DNA of 64,000 nucleotides from Chondrus crispus (GCF_000350225.1 NW_005179058.1:62001-126000); one strand, 5' to 3'. Positions 1-9,990 are shown, counted from the first letter of the stretch. The notes: generated from the sequence alone by a model not told the origin. Made by a program: numbers and translations.

Positions 1-921
1 GGACAAAACGGGACAGTGGTTTGGGAGATGAACAGCCATTCTCGAATGGTCGATGGTGCAGTGTGGTCTTGTGACGGAGAGAACGTCCTGTCCTGGGCAG
101 GAGATGGGACAGTAATAGTCACCTGCTCGAAAGATGGACAGGCCAAGGTACTGGACATTGTTGAAGACATGGTCGGGTGTGCATCATGGTCTCCAGATAG
201 CACAAAACTCATCATTGGGAAAGGAAACGGGAGCATGGCTTTGTGGGACTCAGGAAAAAGGAAACTGGTTTGGGAGGTCCTGGCGCTTGACAGTTTAGTT
301 AAGTGTCTTGCTTGGTCAGCAGATGGGGAACGCGTGGCGTGCGGGGCATGGAATGGGAATGTCCGAATTCTACGTGCCCGAGACGGCAAGCACCTCGCAA
401 ACACTTCACACAATTGTGGTGAGCCCTGCTCATGCTTATCATGGTCACCGAACGGTAAGACGTTGGCCTTAGGCGCAGCGGATGGCCGAATTTGGACATG
501 GGATACTGAATTTGACACGACCGTTGGAGATACACTGGATGGGCACAAAGGGATCGCATGCTGTGTATCGTGGTCGGCAGACGGAAAGCGAATAGCGTCA
601 TCTGGACTCGACAGTAGGGTGCGCATTTGGGACACAGAGAAAGGGAATGTGAGGTGGAGGCAGACTAGTAGTGAAACAGTGGACAACTTCGAACTTGGTT
701 TAATGCTAGGTGCAGGTGACACTGCGTTCTACGAGAAGGGACAACAAGGAGACTCCCTGAAAGTCAGGCTGGAAGGAAACCATGTGGTCTATTCTTCTGG
801 CTCTGAAGAGATGCACCTGGCTACCTTCGAGGAGGTTACGAGCTGGTCCTATTCCCCGTCATCGCGTCACTTTTCAATCGCCTTCGGGGGACGGATAGAG
901 TTTCTTGAATTAATCGAATAA
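1..921 (+). CDS. WD40-repeat beta-propeller protein, C-terminal part (5' end outside window)
   Basis: The frame is open from the first base of the window and ends at TAA 919-921, so the protein is N-terminally truncated. The first possible starts inside (GTG 16, ATG 28) fall within a WD repeat and are unlikely to be real. Several blades are visible as S/A-W-S-x-D/N-G-K motifs (ASWSPDSTK, LAWSADGER, LSWSPNGKT, VSWSADGKR), each followed about 25 residues later by a strand ending in WD or a variant (LWDSG, TWDTE, IWDTE). WD40 propellers are protein-interaction scaffolds. This dense, regular repeat style is common at the C-terminus of NACHT/NB-ARC STAND proteins, but the part that would show this is not in the window. 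It is the only clear host-like gene here. No intron is evident. Confidence 0.85.
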   Translation, partial: GQNGTVVWEMNSHSRMVDGAVWSCDGENVLSWAGDGTVIVTCSKDGQAKVLDIVEDMVGCASWSPDSTKLIIGKGNGSMALWDSGKRKLVWEVLALDSLVKCLAWSADGERVACGAWNGNVRILRARDGKHLANTSHNCGEPCSCLSWSPNGKTLALGAADGRIWTWDTEFDTTVGDTLDGHKGIACCVSWSADGKRIASSGLDSRVRIWDTEKGNVRWRQTSSETVDNFELGLMLGAGDTAFYEKGQQGDSLKVRLEGNHVVYSSGSEEMHLATFEEVTSWSYSPSSRHFSIAFGGRIEFLELIE

Positions 922-1372
922 GTCTGTATTCTGCCACAACCTGGAACCCTGCGGATTAAAGGCTAAAAGCTGTAGATCCAGGGCAATCGCATGCAAATTA
1001 GATTCCCATATAGGTGACTTCCAATTTCTGTACTGCTGCTAGGGTACCACGCACAGAATTTAACCACCCCACGGGTGAAAATAGAGCAAGATTATTTTTG
1101 AGGGGGTGATTTCTTCCATGCCGCTTGGAGTCTACGGTGACTTCCAGGGCCTGAAGGTGACCTTGCACCCCTCCACAGCGCTTAGAGGATGACAGAGTGC
1201 ATCTATGGGGCGTCATTGGAAAAATGTGTGAGATTAGGGGCGACAATCATCATCCCGAGGAATATATTCAAACGGTCTATAACCCTCACATTTACAATCA
1301 TCGTCAAAACAAGCTACAATACGCATTAGAAACTATCCCAACAGCTTCGCATTTGAAACCATCCTCCCACAA
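922..1372. other. Intergenic, nothing recognised
   Basis: This stretch lies between the WD40 stop codon and a zinc-knuckle coding relic. I see no convincing reading frame, RNA gene or repeat. The short frames here lack any family motif. Confidence 0.5.
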
Positions 1373-1690
1373 CTAGGGATTCCCAAACAGTTGACGCAGT
1401 TGACACTGCGGAGAGATATGACCCTTTTTTCGACAAAGACCGCACGTATAACCGCGCTTCTTCTTTGCCGCCGGACCTCTCTCAAACCACCCCTTCCTGC
1501 GAACACCAGCATTTTTAACCGGACGCCCTCGCGGCGGTGGCAATGCTTTGGGAAGTGACGGAGGGCCTGCACAGTCGTTTTCGGTAGGTCTGGGACGGCT
1601 GGTGGCGACATGGTTGTCTGCTGGTTTGAGCAGCGGCCTTACAGTGACGCGGGGGAATGCAGAGCAGAATACAGGGTGAATCAGGCAGAA
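1373..1690 (-). pseudogene. Relic of a transposon-type ORF tail: AT-hook-like RGRP plus CCHC zinc knuckle
   Basis: On the minus strand a frame without an obvious ATG runs from about 1690 to a TAG at 1373-1375. It encodes a Pro-rich stretch, then PPPRGRPVKN, a basic run (AAKKKRG) and YTCGLCRKKGHISPQC, a perfect C-x2-C-x4-H-x4-C zinc knuckle, ending QLRQLFGNP. RGRP-type AT hooks followed by a CCHC knuckle near the stop are typical of Mutator-like (MULE) transposase tails and of some retroelement Gag proteins. No catalytic domain is present, so this is a 3' fragment or a last exon. The assignment to a transposase is inference; the knuckle itself is read directly. Confidence 0.5.
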
Positions 1691-2013
1691 GTAAAGAGAT
1701 TAGCGAGACCAGGAGCAGGTTGTTCGCGGATAGGGTGACAACGTGGGATTACAGGGTGATTTTTTATTGTCCCTCACGGCTTAAGGAGTGATTCTGCTGA
1801 TTAAAATGCGACATTTCCGTTGTGATTGGAAACGATGGTGACATATGAAAATCACCTACGGAGCCGTCCATCCCCTTCCTATTCACCCTCCATGCCATCC
1901 ACCTTTTCCCCTGTCACGCCCCCGATTGTCTAATTCTGCGAGCTGTCACCCCCCCCAATCACAGAATCTCCCCAAAAGTAAAAGTTCCCTTGGTACTGTA
2001 CAAATACCTGCTT
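1691..2013. other. Intergenic, nothing recognised
   Basis: Pyrimidine-rich DNA between the zinc-knuckle relic and the left end of the Tigger-like element. No supported gene. Confidence 0.45.
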
Positions 2014-2844
2014 CAGTAGACCCTCGTAATAGTGCACCCCTGTGCCAGGCCTCACAAAACGCACTACTGACGTCATGCATTAATGAAGCAACAGCAAAGC
2101 TCATTTCTTGTACGACATGAAATGCTCTGCAATGAGCGTCTGGCGGTTCCTCTTTCTATTCTGGTCGTAATACGCGTCAAAAAGTGCACGTTTCGCACAG
2201 CGCAAACCCTGACCTGCCCCTGTGAATTTTGCAGTCTACTGTGCTGATCATGAGGTAACTTTTGCTGGAGCGTTTTGTCTCGGATCCGTAAGGCACGTTG
2301 CTGCAGTGTGGCAGCAGAGATCGCCAGTTTCGCTGCTCGAGCAATGTGAACAATGCCGAACAGCGAACGGTCAATGTCTGGGAACGGCGCAGCTGGAAAG
2401 GTTTTGAGCTGCATGTTGTGGCTATGCTCTTGCATTTTTCTTTGAAATAACTCCGATCCAGTTCTAATCTTCTGCACAAGGCGCACACTGCAACCAAAAG
2501 ATGCAGCAACTCCATAAACTGTTTCCCCATTCTCAAGAGATTCAAGGACTTTTCCTTTCTGTGCCAACGTTAATCTTTTGCGCTGTGCCTTCGGTTTCGA
2601 TGAGCTCACGTTTGCCATGATGATGAGCACGGCAGTGCAGATAAGGATGCCGGTGGTGGCTGATACCGCAGATGTCTTCTCGGGGAACAAGCAGCGGCGT
2701 GGGTTCTAAGGCGCGCTACAGCTGCATTGCTGGCATATCAAGCGTACAGTTGTACACGTTTCAGAATCGGTGACATGGCTTGAAAAGCGCACTATTGATG
2801 TAAATGTACTAACAAAGAGCGCATTATTACGGAGGCCCCCCCTG
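2014..2844 (-). mobile_element. Short pogo/Tigger-like (Tc1/mariner superfamily) DNA transposon
   Basis: The left end reads CAGTAGACCCTCGTAATAGT. The reverse complement of the right end reads CAGGGGGGGCCTCCGTAATAA. The two align as terminal inverted repeats with the CAG-start and CCTCGTAATA core typical of Tigger elements. A TA dinucleotide follows the right end (2845-2846); the expected TA before the left end reads TT. The element is about 830 bp and carries only the N-terminal part of a transposase on the minus strand, with no DDE catalytic region, so it cannot move on its own. TIR identity is imperfect, which suggests an old copy. Confidence 0.65.
2073..2618 (-). CDS. CENP-B N-terminal / pogo-type helix-turn-helix DNA-binding protein fragment
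   Basis: Starting at the ATG at 2618 (MANVSSSKP), the product contains KRLTLAQKGKVLESLENGET followed by VYGVAASFGCSVRLVQKI. This is the pattern of the CENP-B N-terminal HTH that binds TIRs in pogo/Tigger transposases. A second helical segment (DRSLFGIVHIARAAKLAISA) resembles the start of the second HTH (HTH_CENPB). After about residue 125 the frame loses family resemblance and no DDE domain follows. It lies inside the TIRs of the 2014-2844 element. It could be a relic or a small DNA-binding protein. An alternative frame near 2100-2220 reads FTGAGQGLRCAKRALFDAYY and may be the true continuation after a frameshift. Confidence 0.6.
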   Translation of the reverse strand: MANVSSSKPKAQRKRLTLAQKGKVLESLENGETVYGVAASFGCSVRLVQKIRTGSELFQRKMQEHSHNMQLKTFPAAPFPDIDRSLFGIVHIARAAKLAISAATLQQRALRIRDKTLQQKLPHDQHSRLQNSQGQVRVCAVRNVHFLTRITTRIERGTARRSLQSISCRTRNELCCCFINA

Positions 2845-3882
2845 TATCACCATGTCGCATTCTGACGGATGTTTCCGCGTCCTCTCTGAGAGGTCTTCGC
2901 TCTACTGTACCCAAGGGTACAGTAAACTAGGGCGAACATTGGTGAACTCTCTCTCGCCAGGGGACACCAGCTAGGGGCGTTCGTTAAGGTGTCTGCTGCG
3001 GCACAAATGATAGGCACGAAGGACTTAGCGTACTGTGCAGTACCCTTAAGGGCACAGTAAGTTGCTACTCGCATGGCGAGATTGTATCCCTGAAACAAAC
3101 TGGAAAGCCAGCTTCTCCTCTGCTCTCTCTCGAGCTCCATCTTGCAAGTATCTTTGCACTAATTTGCCAAACACAACTGATGGGTGGCCGGATCAGGTCT
3201 GGTGGCCAGACCAGGATGCATGAGAAGAACCAGGTCCCGTCCCTCTCACACGCAACACTCAAGTTTTTATTCCGTGGCACGAGTGGTAAAGATGCCACCT
3301 CACGGTGATGCCACAGTGACGCCCACTGTGCTCAACAACAGCCTGACCTATGGCAACAAAACTCCACACAGGATCACTGGCACAACCCAGGCCTCTACCT
3401 TCCAAGCGTGACATCGCACACTGTAAAAGGCTGCTGATTGGCGTGGCGCCCTCCAGACGATGCGAGCCGGCTTTCCGCTGTCGACGGTCTCACCGCTGTT
3501 GTAATTAAAGAAGAAAGGTATACGATAAGGTTGAATCGTGTTCGCTGCCTGTCGCATGGCAGTCATGATATCCCATGAGGGCTACCGGCCAGTTCGCAGC
3601 CTGCACGAGACCCGAAAATCCGAGCTGTGATTGGCAGCGGCCCGTGGCAAAAAGCCGGTGCGATTCTCCAATCACGCGTGAAAGGACGACCCTGGGAGAA
3701 GATTGAGGATTGATACGCTTCATAGTCCCGTAAATCTCCTTGATCCCTGTGAGCTGCAAATTATGTCAATTGGGAATATAGAATTAGAACTGTGAGGGTA
3801 ATTGAAATTGGAAGATGGATTTGCTTCCAGTCGTCGGTTCGTGAGACGCGGAACAAGTGGTGGAAGGCAATATAAAGAGGGG
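2845..3882. other. Intergenic; hairpin-forming palindromes, no gene recognised
   Basis: The stretch holds a 10-bp-arm hairpin (2903-2924) and a related one near 3037-3058 (ACTGTGCAGTACCC...GGGCACAGT). Two adjoining minus-strand frames at 3348-3759 read coherently for about 80 residues each but match no family I know. No RNA gene is seen. The segment ends at the AGGGG (3878-3882) that flanks the family-A insertion. Confidence 0.4.
2903..2924. repeat. Near-perfect hairpin TACTGTACCC-aa-GGGTACAGTA
   Basis: Two 10-bp arms (2903-2912 and 2915-2924) are exact reverse complements separated by AA. TACTGTA/TACAGTA words recur in this window, including in family-A LTRs. Function unknown. Confidence 0.6.
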
Positions 3883-4552
3883 TGTAGTATAAACACCCCC
3901 AACGGAGCGGGGTGTATACTCAGTTCTTGCGGAGACCCTCGGGAGGGAGAAAGACAAGGGAAGACGGACACCCACTACGGATCCGGAGCACGGGCCCGGG
4001 TAGTGTGGTAGAGCGGGATCGGGGAGGACGCGCGCGCGCGCGAGCGGATCGACGCCTCGACGCCCCGGTGCGGTACTGGGTAACGATCCAGTACCGACGG
4101 GCGGAGGTGGATCCGGCTCGTGGGCGTGCGTCGCGCGTCCTCTACCCGCGCTCGGTCTCGTCTAACGCGCGCGAAGGCGAAGGGCCGCAGTTACAATAAG
4201 CGGGGAGCAGACCCTCGGAGGTCGGTCCTCGACAAGTCCCTCCTTGTCGCCTTTCCCCGCCGCCGGTCCGCTCCATATTTAATGTACATAATAACATATC
4301 ATAATAGTACAGTACCGATGTACTATAGCGACGTACTGTAGCAGTCGGTCGACACTGTAACACTGTCAGCCATCGGGGCTGACAGTACACGTGTGTGTGC
4401 GCTCTTCGGTCCCGCGCGTACACGTGTACACGTGCGCCCCCTGTACTTGGGGGTACACGTGGTGGTACTGTAGAGCATCGAACCCTACAGTACCCGATCC
4501 GATTCTGAGTTAATCTAATCTAAAATAAAGCCCCAGGGGGGGTTATGCTACA
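3883..4552 (-). repeat. A1 3' LTR (670 bp)
   Basis: Starts TGTAGTATAAACACCCCC and ends GGTTATGCTACA, with terminal inverted TGTAG/CTACA. It is near-identical to 25941-26609. It contains the family-A signature words TTTAATGTACATAATAA, GTACAGTACC and ACACGTGTACACGTG. The G-rich tract just inside it (minus strand of 4553-4568) is the expected polypurine tract. Confidence 0.85.
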
Positions 4553-4570
4553 CGGCCCCCCCCCACAAGT

Positions 4571-4588
4571 GTGAACGTCCGCGTTCAC
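4571..4588. repeat. GTGAACGTCCGCGTTCAC imperfect palindrome beside the LTR
   Basis: An inverted repeat of GTGAACG/CGTTCAC, just inside the A1 3' LTR. Its equivalents lie at 8514-8531 (end of A1 pol) and 48790-48807 (beside the A2 3' LTR). Recurrence at the same place in A1 and A2 suggests a family-A element rather than chance. Confidence 0.5.
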
Positions 4589-4809
4589 ATGTGCTTGTAG
4601 GGCGGCTCGTGCTTCCCCCTTCCATCTAAGTGTCGGGGCTTCCCCTTTCCGTTCACATTCCTTCCGCTGGCAGTCTCTCCTCTCCGTCGTCGCGTGTCCC
4701 CGTGTCGTTCCTTCGTGGACCGTGGGATCCTGTCTTGCCCTGCCATCGAGCGGGCTCTCGGCGTTCTCGCACAATCTCGAGATTTGGGTCCGGCTGACAC
4801 TGTCTCGGC

Positions 4810-7095
4810 ATGCCACCGCCATCGGTTCCGAAACCGCTGTCACCGCCGCCGCCGGCCGTTGCCGCGGCGGCTCGAGTCGCCACTACGGAGGCATCGTCGC
4901 TTCCGTTGTCGAACGCGCCTCCTCCTGACGCGTACGCCGCTACGCCAGCGCCGATATCCCCCTTTCAGAGGACCCGCCCGTCAACGGAGTCCACGCTGTC
5001 CGTGGAATTGACTGACGCCCCTACACGCGTTGTCGACGCACCGCATGGGGACGAGTCGCAAGCCCCTCGTCCCACCGTGGCTGAGGGGGCGGCTGACCCC
5101 GTCGTTGGGGTCCCTTCTGGAGCCGTGGTTTCTTCCCTTCACGAGCCAAGCCTAAGGGTGACAGAGGGTGATGTTCCCAGCACGACGCGCTGGTTCGGCG
5201 TTCCTCTTTTGCGGTCCTCTCCGCTGCCGCTCAGTGACCTCCGGTGTCCGTGGGCGCGCCACGCTCGTGTGGGCGTGACGATGGGCGAGATCTTGGCGAG
5301 CCCATCCTTACGCCCTGATTTGTCCCGCATCCGTAAGATCAGCGAGGCCGGCCTCGCTGATCAATCCGCGCTGGCCCTTAGCCGTGTCCTTGCTGAAGGG
5401 GACAGCGTGGCTTACCAAATCCCGGACGGGATACGAGGAGATCGCACGTTTGCTTTCGGTATGGAGGAAGTAATGTACGTCGATCGTATGGCAGCTTACC
5501 TGTCCGGGTTCGACTCGGACTGTCCTCCCCGTCTTATCCTCGCGGAGATCCCGGGACTTTACGTGTATCCGCGTCCGTACGCGTACACCAAGCCCCGGGT
5601 CGCTCTTCAGAAGTCTGCCGCAACACTGATGCGGCTCCATGGCATCGCCGTGGCCCATCGAGACTGGTCCGCCTACAGGCGGTCCTCGGAGGAAGACGGT
5701 CGCGTCTTTGCGTCTGCCGCGTTCGAGCAAGGCATTTCCCCGGGGGACTTTCCCTCGCTTCCGCGCGTGGTTCGTGACACCTTTCCTTCCTTAGGGATAC
5801 ACCCTCTTCTTCCATACGTGCTGAAGCACTTTGGGTACGCTGCGGTCGACCCGAGTCACCCCGCCCGCGTTCCTCTACTCGACAGCTGCGAAAAAGAATG
5901 GGCTTAGTCCCTCGGGAGCGCCTTCATGGCAGAGGTGTGCGTACATGGTCGCGTTTTCCTTCAGCCGGACAAGACCGTGACGTTTCTGGCGCGTCTAGGG
6001 CCCGATTTACCGACCGTCCCACCACACCCGCTCGAGCGCAGCCTTCCCCAGGTCTCCTGGACGCTCGATAGCGTCGTGTCCCTGATGACCCGAGCCGGCG
6101 AGGTGAGCGAGCGTCATCATCACCACTGGCCTGACTTCACGACGGGCACCCGAAGCCCGTTCCTCCTGCACGATTCGAGGGTGGACGCGTTCGCGTCTCG
6201 CTCGGCAGCGAATCCGGACTCGGCCGGGCCGAGGGGGAGGCGTGGTGGCATCGACTTCGGGTCGCGGCGGAACTGCCGCAAGCGGTATCGAGATCTAGAC
6301 GCCGTCCCGCCTCATCCGGCCATGGCGGGGTCCGACTTGTTTCGCACCACCTCGCACCGTGGGCCGGACGAGCGAACGGTGTTACCCGTCGCGTCGGAGG
6401 CGATTCCCCCTATGCCTCCGCTGGACGACCGCTCTGTCGCCCTGGCCCCTGGGATGGCAGCTCGGGACCTTTCCCTTACGAGGGAGGACGTTGCTTCGGT
6501 GCCCGAGCTCGCGCAGGCCTTGGGGCACGCCAGGAACCAGGCCTGGACGGTGGGTAGTCTCCTGTCGACCATGGCGAACTGGTTCTTCGTGCGGAGTACT
6601 GAGGCTCGCCGCCTCAGCGGGGAGCGCGACTCGCTCTCCCTCTCGCTGCACCGTTTGCAAGGCGAAATTGACTCCGCGCGGGACACCGCTCGTCACCAAA
6701 CTAGCGCGTACGAACGCGCTGTAGCGGACCGGGATCGGTACCGTCAGGAGCAGGACTCTTGGCGCGCCACTCGGGCGCGCGCGATTCGTGAGGTCGTCCA
6801 GCAGCCCTCCAGCAGGCCCGATCCTCATGCCGTCCCGACGGCCGGTCCCCCGGTGCCGTACGACTCGGGCGCGCGGGTGGTCCCCACTCGCAGAGGCGCT
6901 CCCGGTCCGCGGGTCTCTATGCCCACTCTTGAGGAACTCGCGGGGTATCCGCCGCGGAACCCCGAGGTTCCGCGTTACCCCGGGTATTGTCCCCTGGGGT
7001 CCTTGGAGCGTGGCTCTTCGGAGCACGGCCATGATACGACCGGCTGCGGGGGTCCGAGTTATCGCCCGGGACAGCTCGTCGCGTGCCTTCCATAA
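4810..7095 (+). pseudogene. Family-A antisense accessory gene, A1 copy (one nonsense codon)
   Basis: An ATG at 4810 (MPPPSVPKPL) opens a frame to 7095 broken only by TAG at 5905-5907, where A2 has Trp (REWAWSV versus KEWA*SL); the frame resumes unchanged. The order is a Pro/Ala/Ser-rich N-terminus (about residues 1-120), a conserved core (LPLSDLRCPW..., YVDRMAAYL, VALQKSAATLMRLHGIAVAH, FPSLGIHPLLPYVLKHFGYA, LMTRAGEVSERHHHHW, TTGTRSPF), a basic nuclear-type stretch (RRNCRKRYRDLDAV), then a long heptad-rich coiled coil (RRLSGERDSLSLSLHRLQGE onward) and a tail with YPGYCP. The gene runs opposite to gag-pol and starts about 260 bp inside the 3' LTR. I know no family with this core. Role unknown. 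Confidence 0.75.
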
Positions 7096-8509
7096 AGAAT
7101 GTTCGCATCCTTCGTTCTTGTTCCTTCCCGCTTCGTGCGGGGGTGACACTGCCATTTTCGTTTTCCCTTCGTTAGGTCTATTTGCTACCTCCCCCCCTTC
7201 CACGTGGTTGGCTCCACTCCGGGCTGCGGTGCGGCGGAAAAGTCCGCGTGGGAGCGCNNCTTTTTCCGGCGCTCCTCGCGCTCCGGTTCCACCGAGGCAA
7301 GGTCCCACGCGGGTGTCATCTTCGTCGCCCCCCCAGGCAATCGGGGCGAGGGCGCAGCGGGCGGTATTCTCCTCGTTATCGCGCCCCTCGCCATCGGGGC
7401 GAGGGCGCAGCGCGCGCTTGGCCACGCTCTTGGGCGGCGGCGGTCGATACCGCCTCCCATCGCACTGGAGACTTGTCGGCCCTCGCTGTCCGTGGCGGGG
7501 GCGGGGGCATGGCGCGCGACTACGCGCGACGACTATCCTTATCCTTCGCGGTCGGGCGACCCTGTCGTTGCTTTCCGTTCGTGTGCGCCATGGTCTTCCA
7601 TGGCCGCGGAGGACCCCACGCCGGTCCCCGTGGCTCAGTACCACCTCACTCCTCAGGCATCCATCGCCAGGTGTTAGACACCACACGTGCATTTTTGTCC
7701 TGTCGCTGATTGCGTGTGGCGGCGGGCACGCGGCCGGCACGTGACGTGCCCGCGTTGCAGTGTAATTTTCCCGCCCGTCGCTAATTTCTTCTATTTTTTA
7801 ACCCTCCGCCGTCGGCGGTGGCGATTTGTCCGATAGGCCTGTACTAGGTGTACAGTATAGACGTATCGGGCCCTGACATTGGGGAGGGGTCTGCGGTCGT
7901 GACACGAGGTCTGCGCCGACATATTAATTGCGCACCGGGGCTCGGCCACCTCGTCCGTCCTTGGTCCGTACATCTAGCATGGGTACGTTATCCCCTACAC
8001 TTCGCGCATTACTTTTGTGCGATCCGTTCGCTCTTGCGCCCAACCGGCACGACCTGACCATGCCGGCACAAGTTCGAGGCGGGCATTCCTGGGGCGTTCG
8101 CCTCCCCTCAGACGCGTAACTTCTCGCACCCTATTCCGTATGCGGCGCTGTCGATCGGCGGCTAGAACTCTCATGCAGATCGCTGCTGCGCTCCTCTGGT
8201 AACGCGGAGGTTCGGACCCCCTTGCAGTTAGCCGTCCCCATCATCAGTTTCGAGGGACCGGTGTCCTTCTACGTTAATTGATGTTCTCGCGGCTATTGTC
8301 ATAAGGCAGCCCGTACTGCTTGCTGTCACGCGACTTCCTCGCGGTTGCGTGTTCCTTTCGAGGATCTCCGTTCGATGTTGTTCCTGGGGTCGTGTGACTC
8401 CCTCCCCGTCAGGGGGATCGAAAGACAGGTGTCCCTTCCCCCTTTATCGGAATTTTGTCCAACCGCGGTCGGTTACCTTGATCCTTACGGAACGGTCGGG
8501 GCCCCCTCC
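7096..8509. other. A1 spacer between convergent accessory gene and pol, with assembly gap
   Basis: No credible gene. Two copies of a hairpin motif (GCCCCTCGCCATCGGGGCGA type) lie near 7330-7420, related to the longer array in A2 (44985-45810). Two N bases at 7258-7259 interrupt the inner stem of an inverted repeat that is complete in A2 at 45621-45691. Long opposing frames here (for example 6382-7740 minus) are GC-driven shadows. Confidence 0.6.
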
Positions 8510-8830
8510 TCAAGCGTGAACGTCCGCGTTCACGTTTGAGTTGAGGTCCATGCCGGTGCAACTCCGGAGGCGTTGGGCGTAACGAGACACCAACTCCTCG
8601 GGGACGTGAGTCCGCGCAGTCCAGGTGGACGTGTCGAAATCCGCCCACTTGATGAGGAACTCGATAGTTCCGTCTTCCATATCCGGTGCTTCAGTAGTCG
8701 CTCGACAGCGTACTGTGTCCCCTCTCTGACCTTGTCGGCGAGGTCAGCTGGGGTTGTTGTGCTCGCCCGTAGTGCGTCCGTCGGCGGTGGCGCGTATAAG
8801 CAGCGATCTGCCGAGACCCGCTCAGTGACC
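8510..8830 (-). pseudogene. A1 pol tail: end of integrase region and chromodomain, frameshifted
   Basis: Minus-strand translation from 8829 gives VTERVSADRC, ADLADKVREGTQYAVERLLK, then after a 1-nt deletion (relative to A2, near 8690) EFLIKWADFDTSTWTARTHV and PEELVSRYAQRLR, ending NADVHA with TGA at 8510-8512. It aligns with A2 pol residues about 980-1086 and includes the chromodomain (IKWADFDTSTW). Chromodomains of chromoviral integrases are known to steer insertion to marked chromatin. The upstream pol is absent because B1 begins at 8831. Confidence 0.75.
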
Positions 8831-9880
8831 TGTAGTGCAATGCGCTTGTCGGGCAGAGACCGCGGTCCGATGGTCCAGCAAAAACAACAACAGCAACAAA
8901 AAGAAGAACTGCCGATGGCACAGCGCTACAGAGTGTCCGACTCTCCCTTCTCCGTTTAAACGAGCTTGCGACTCGTAGTAGCTCGGATCCCTGATAGGGG
9001 GGGGCACAGAGAAACAGCCCGGCCCGGGATCGATGTGGTAGAGACTTGCGAAGAGAATTGCTCGACGAGTGTGGGGTGGGGCGCGTACGTAGATACCCCG
9101 ATTCCACTGGGTTGAAAGGCCAATGCTCGTTGAGCTTCTTCGACACCTTGTAACGCGACAAGGCCTTCGACGGGGGCGTCGCAACGCAGCCCGACGGGAT
9201 GAAATGAAAGTAGCAGCGCTACGTCAACCGTGCCGCCCGATGGCTCGAAACACCTACACCGGTTCGGTCGCAACCGACACCGATGGTACCAACACTGGCT
9301 CGTAATACGACGGAGCCCTTCGAGGGAGACGTCGTTGCAACAGTCTCCGTCGGAAAATGGGTCACAGTAGCAGCGCGACGTCAACTGTGTCGCCCGACGG
9401 CAAAGACACCTACACCGGTTCGGTAGCAACCGAGGCCGATGGCACCAACACAAGATAAGGGAAAAATAGGTAGAATTGGAGATAGAAAAGGATAGGGAAA
9501 TAAAGAAAAGAGAAAAGGGAACCCCGAGCGATAGAGGATGCCGTAGGCTTAGGTAAAAGGGAGCGTCTTGGTAGAGACGGACTTCGACCAAGGCGCCATT
9601 CAACTCCGGCAACTCGGGTTACCTTTACTGACTTGGTGGTCAGAGGGCTAAGGTATATATCGCCCCGCCGGAGCCAGTACAGTAGCTCGCGGCGCTAGAT
9701 CCTAGATCTAATCTAGTGTCAGCTAAATTAATGCCAACTAATTAACTAAATAAAATAAAACAATTAAAAATTAAAACTGTGCAATTATTCACACGTGTGT
9801 CCTCCAAACCCGGACTACTTTTCATATCCAAATGTTTTCCTTTCTTTTCACCCCCCTTTCCAGGTGCGTATTGCACTACA
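8831..9880 (-). repeat. B1 3' LTR (1050 bp) with internal tandem duplication
   Basis: TGTAG...CTACA ends. Inside, a unit of about 150 bp starting CTTCGA at 9165 is repeated from 9318, sharing CACCTACACCGGTTCGGT and GATGGTACCAACAC-type words. The same doubled structure exists in the other family-B LTRs. TATCCCCCTTC (9881-9891), just inside, is the polypurine tract read on the plus strand. Confidence 0.85.
9653..9661 (+). promoter_or_regulatory. TATA-like box in family-B LTR, possibly for the antisense gene
   Basis: GGTATATATCGCC sits about 220 bp before the inner LTR edge and about 335 bp before the accessory ATG at 9991. It is preserved in the LTRs at 22382-23430 and 52110-53152. TATATA is nearly symmetric, so it could also serve gag-pol transcription leftward. 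Assigning it to the accessory gene is inference. Confidence 0.35.
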
Positions 9881-9990
9881 TATCCCCCTTCTGAGCGCTC
9901 TCGCGCAGCGGCTTCACTCCCTTGCTTCCCAACTTCTTCCTTTTTCTTCCGACCATCGGTCGCCGCTCGCGTGAGAGTAAGACGATCTCC

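Noticed and set aside
6382-7740. 452-codon minus frame and opposing 318-codon plus frame over the end of the A1 accessory gene and spacer
   Set aside because: Both span the N gap, are Arg/Pro/Ala-rich and follow GC bias; no family motif and no conservation in A2.
8691-9612. Minus frames of 120-218 codons inside the B1 LTR (also 22334-23163)
   Set aside because: They lie wholly in LTR sequence and change frame between LTR copies.
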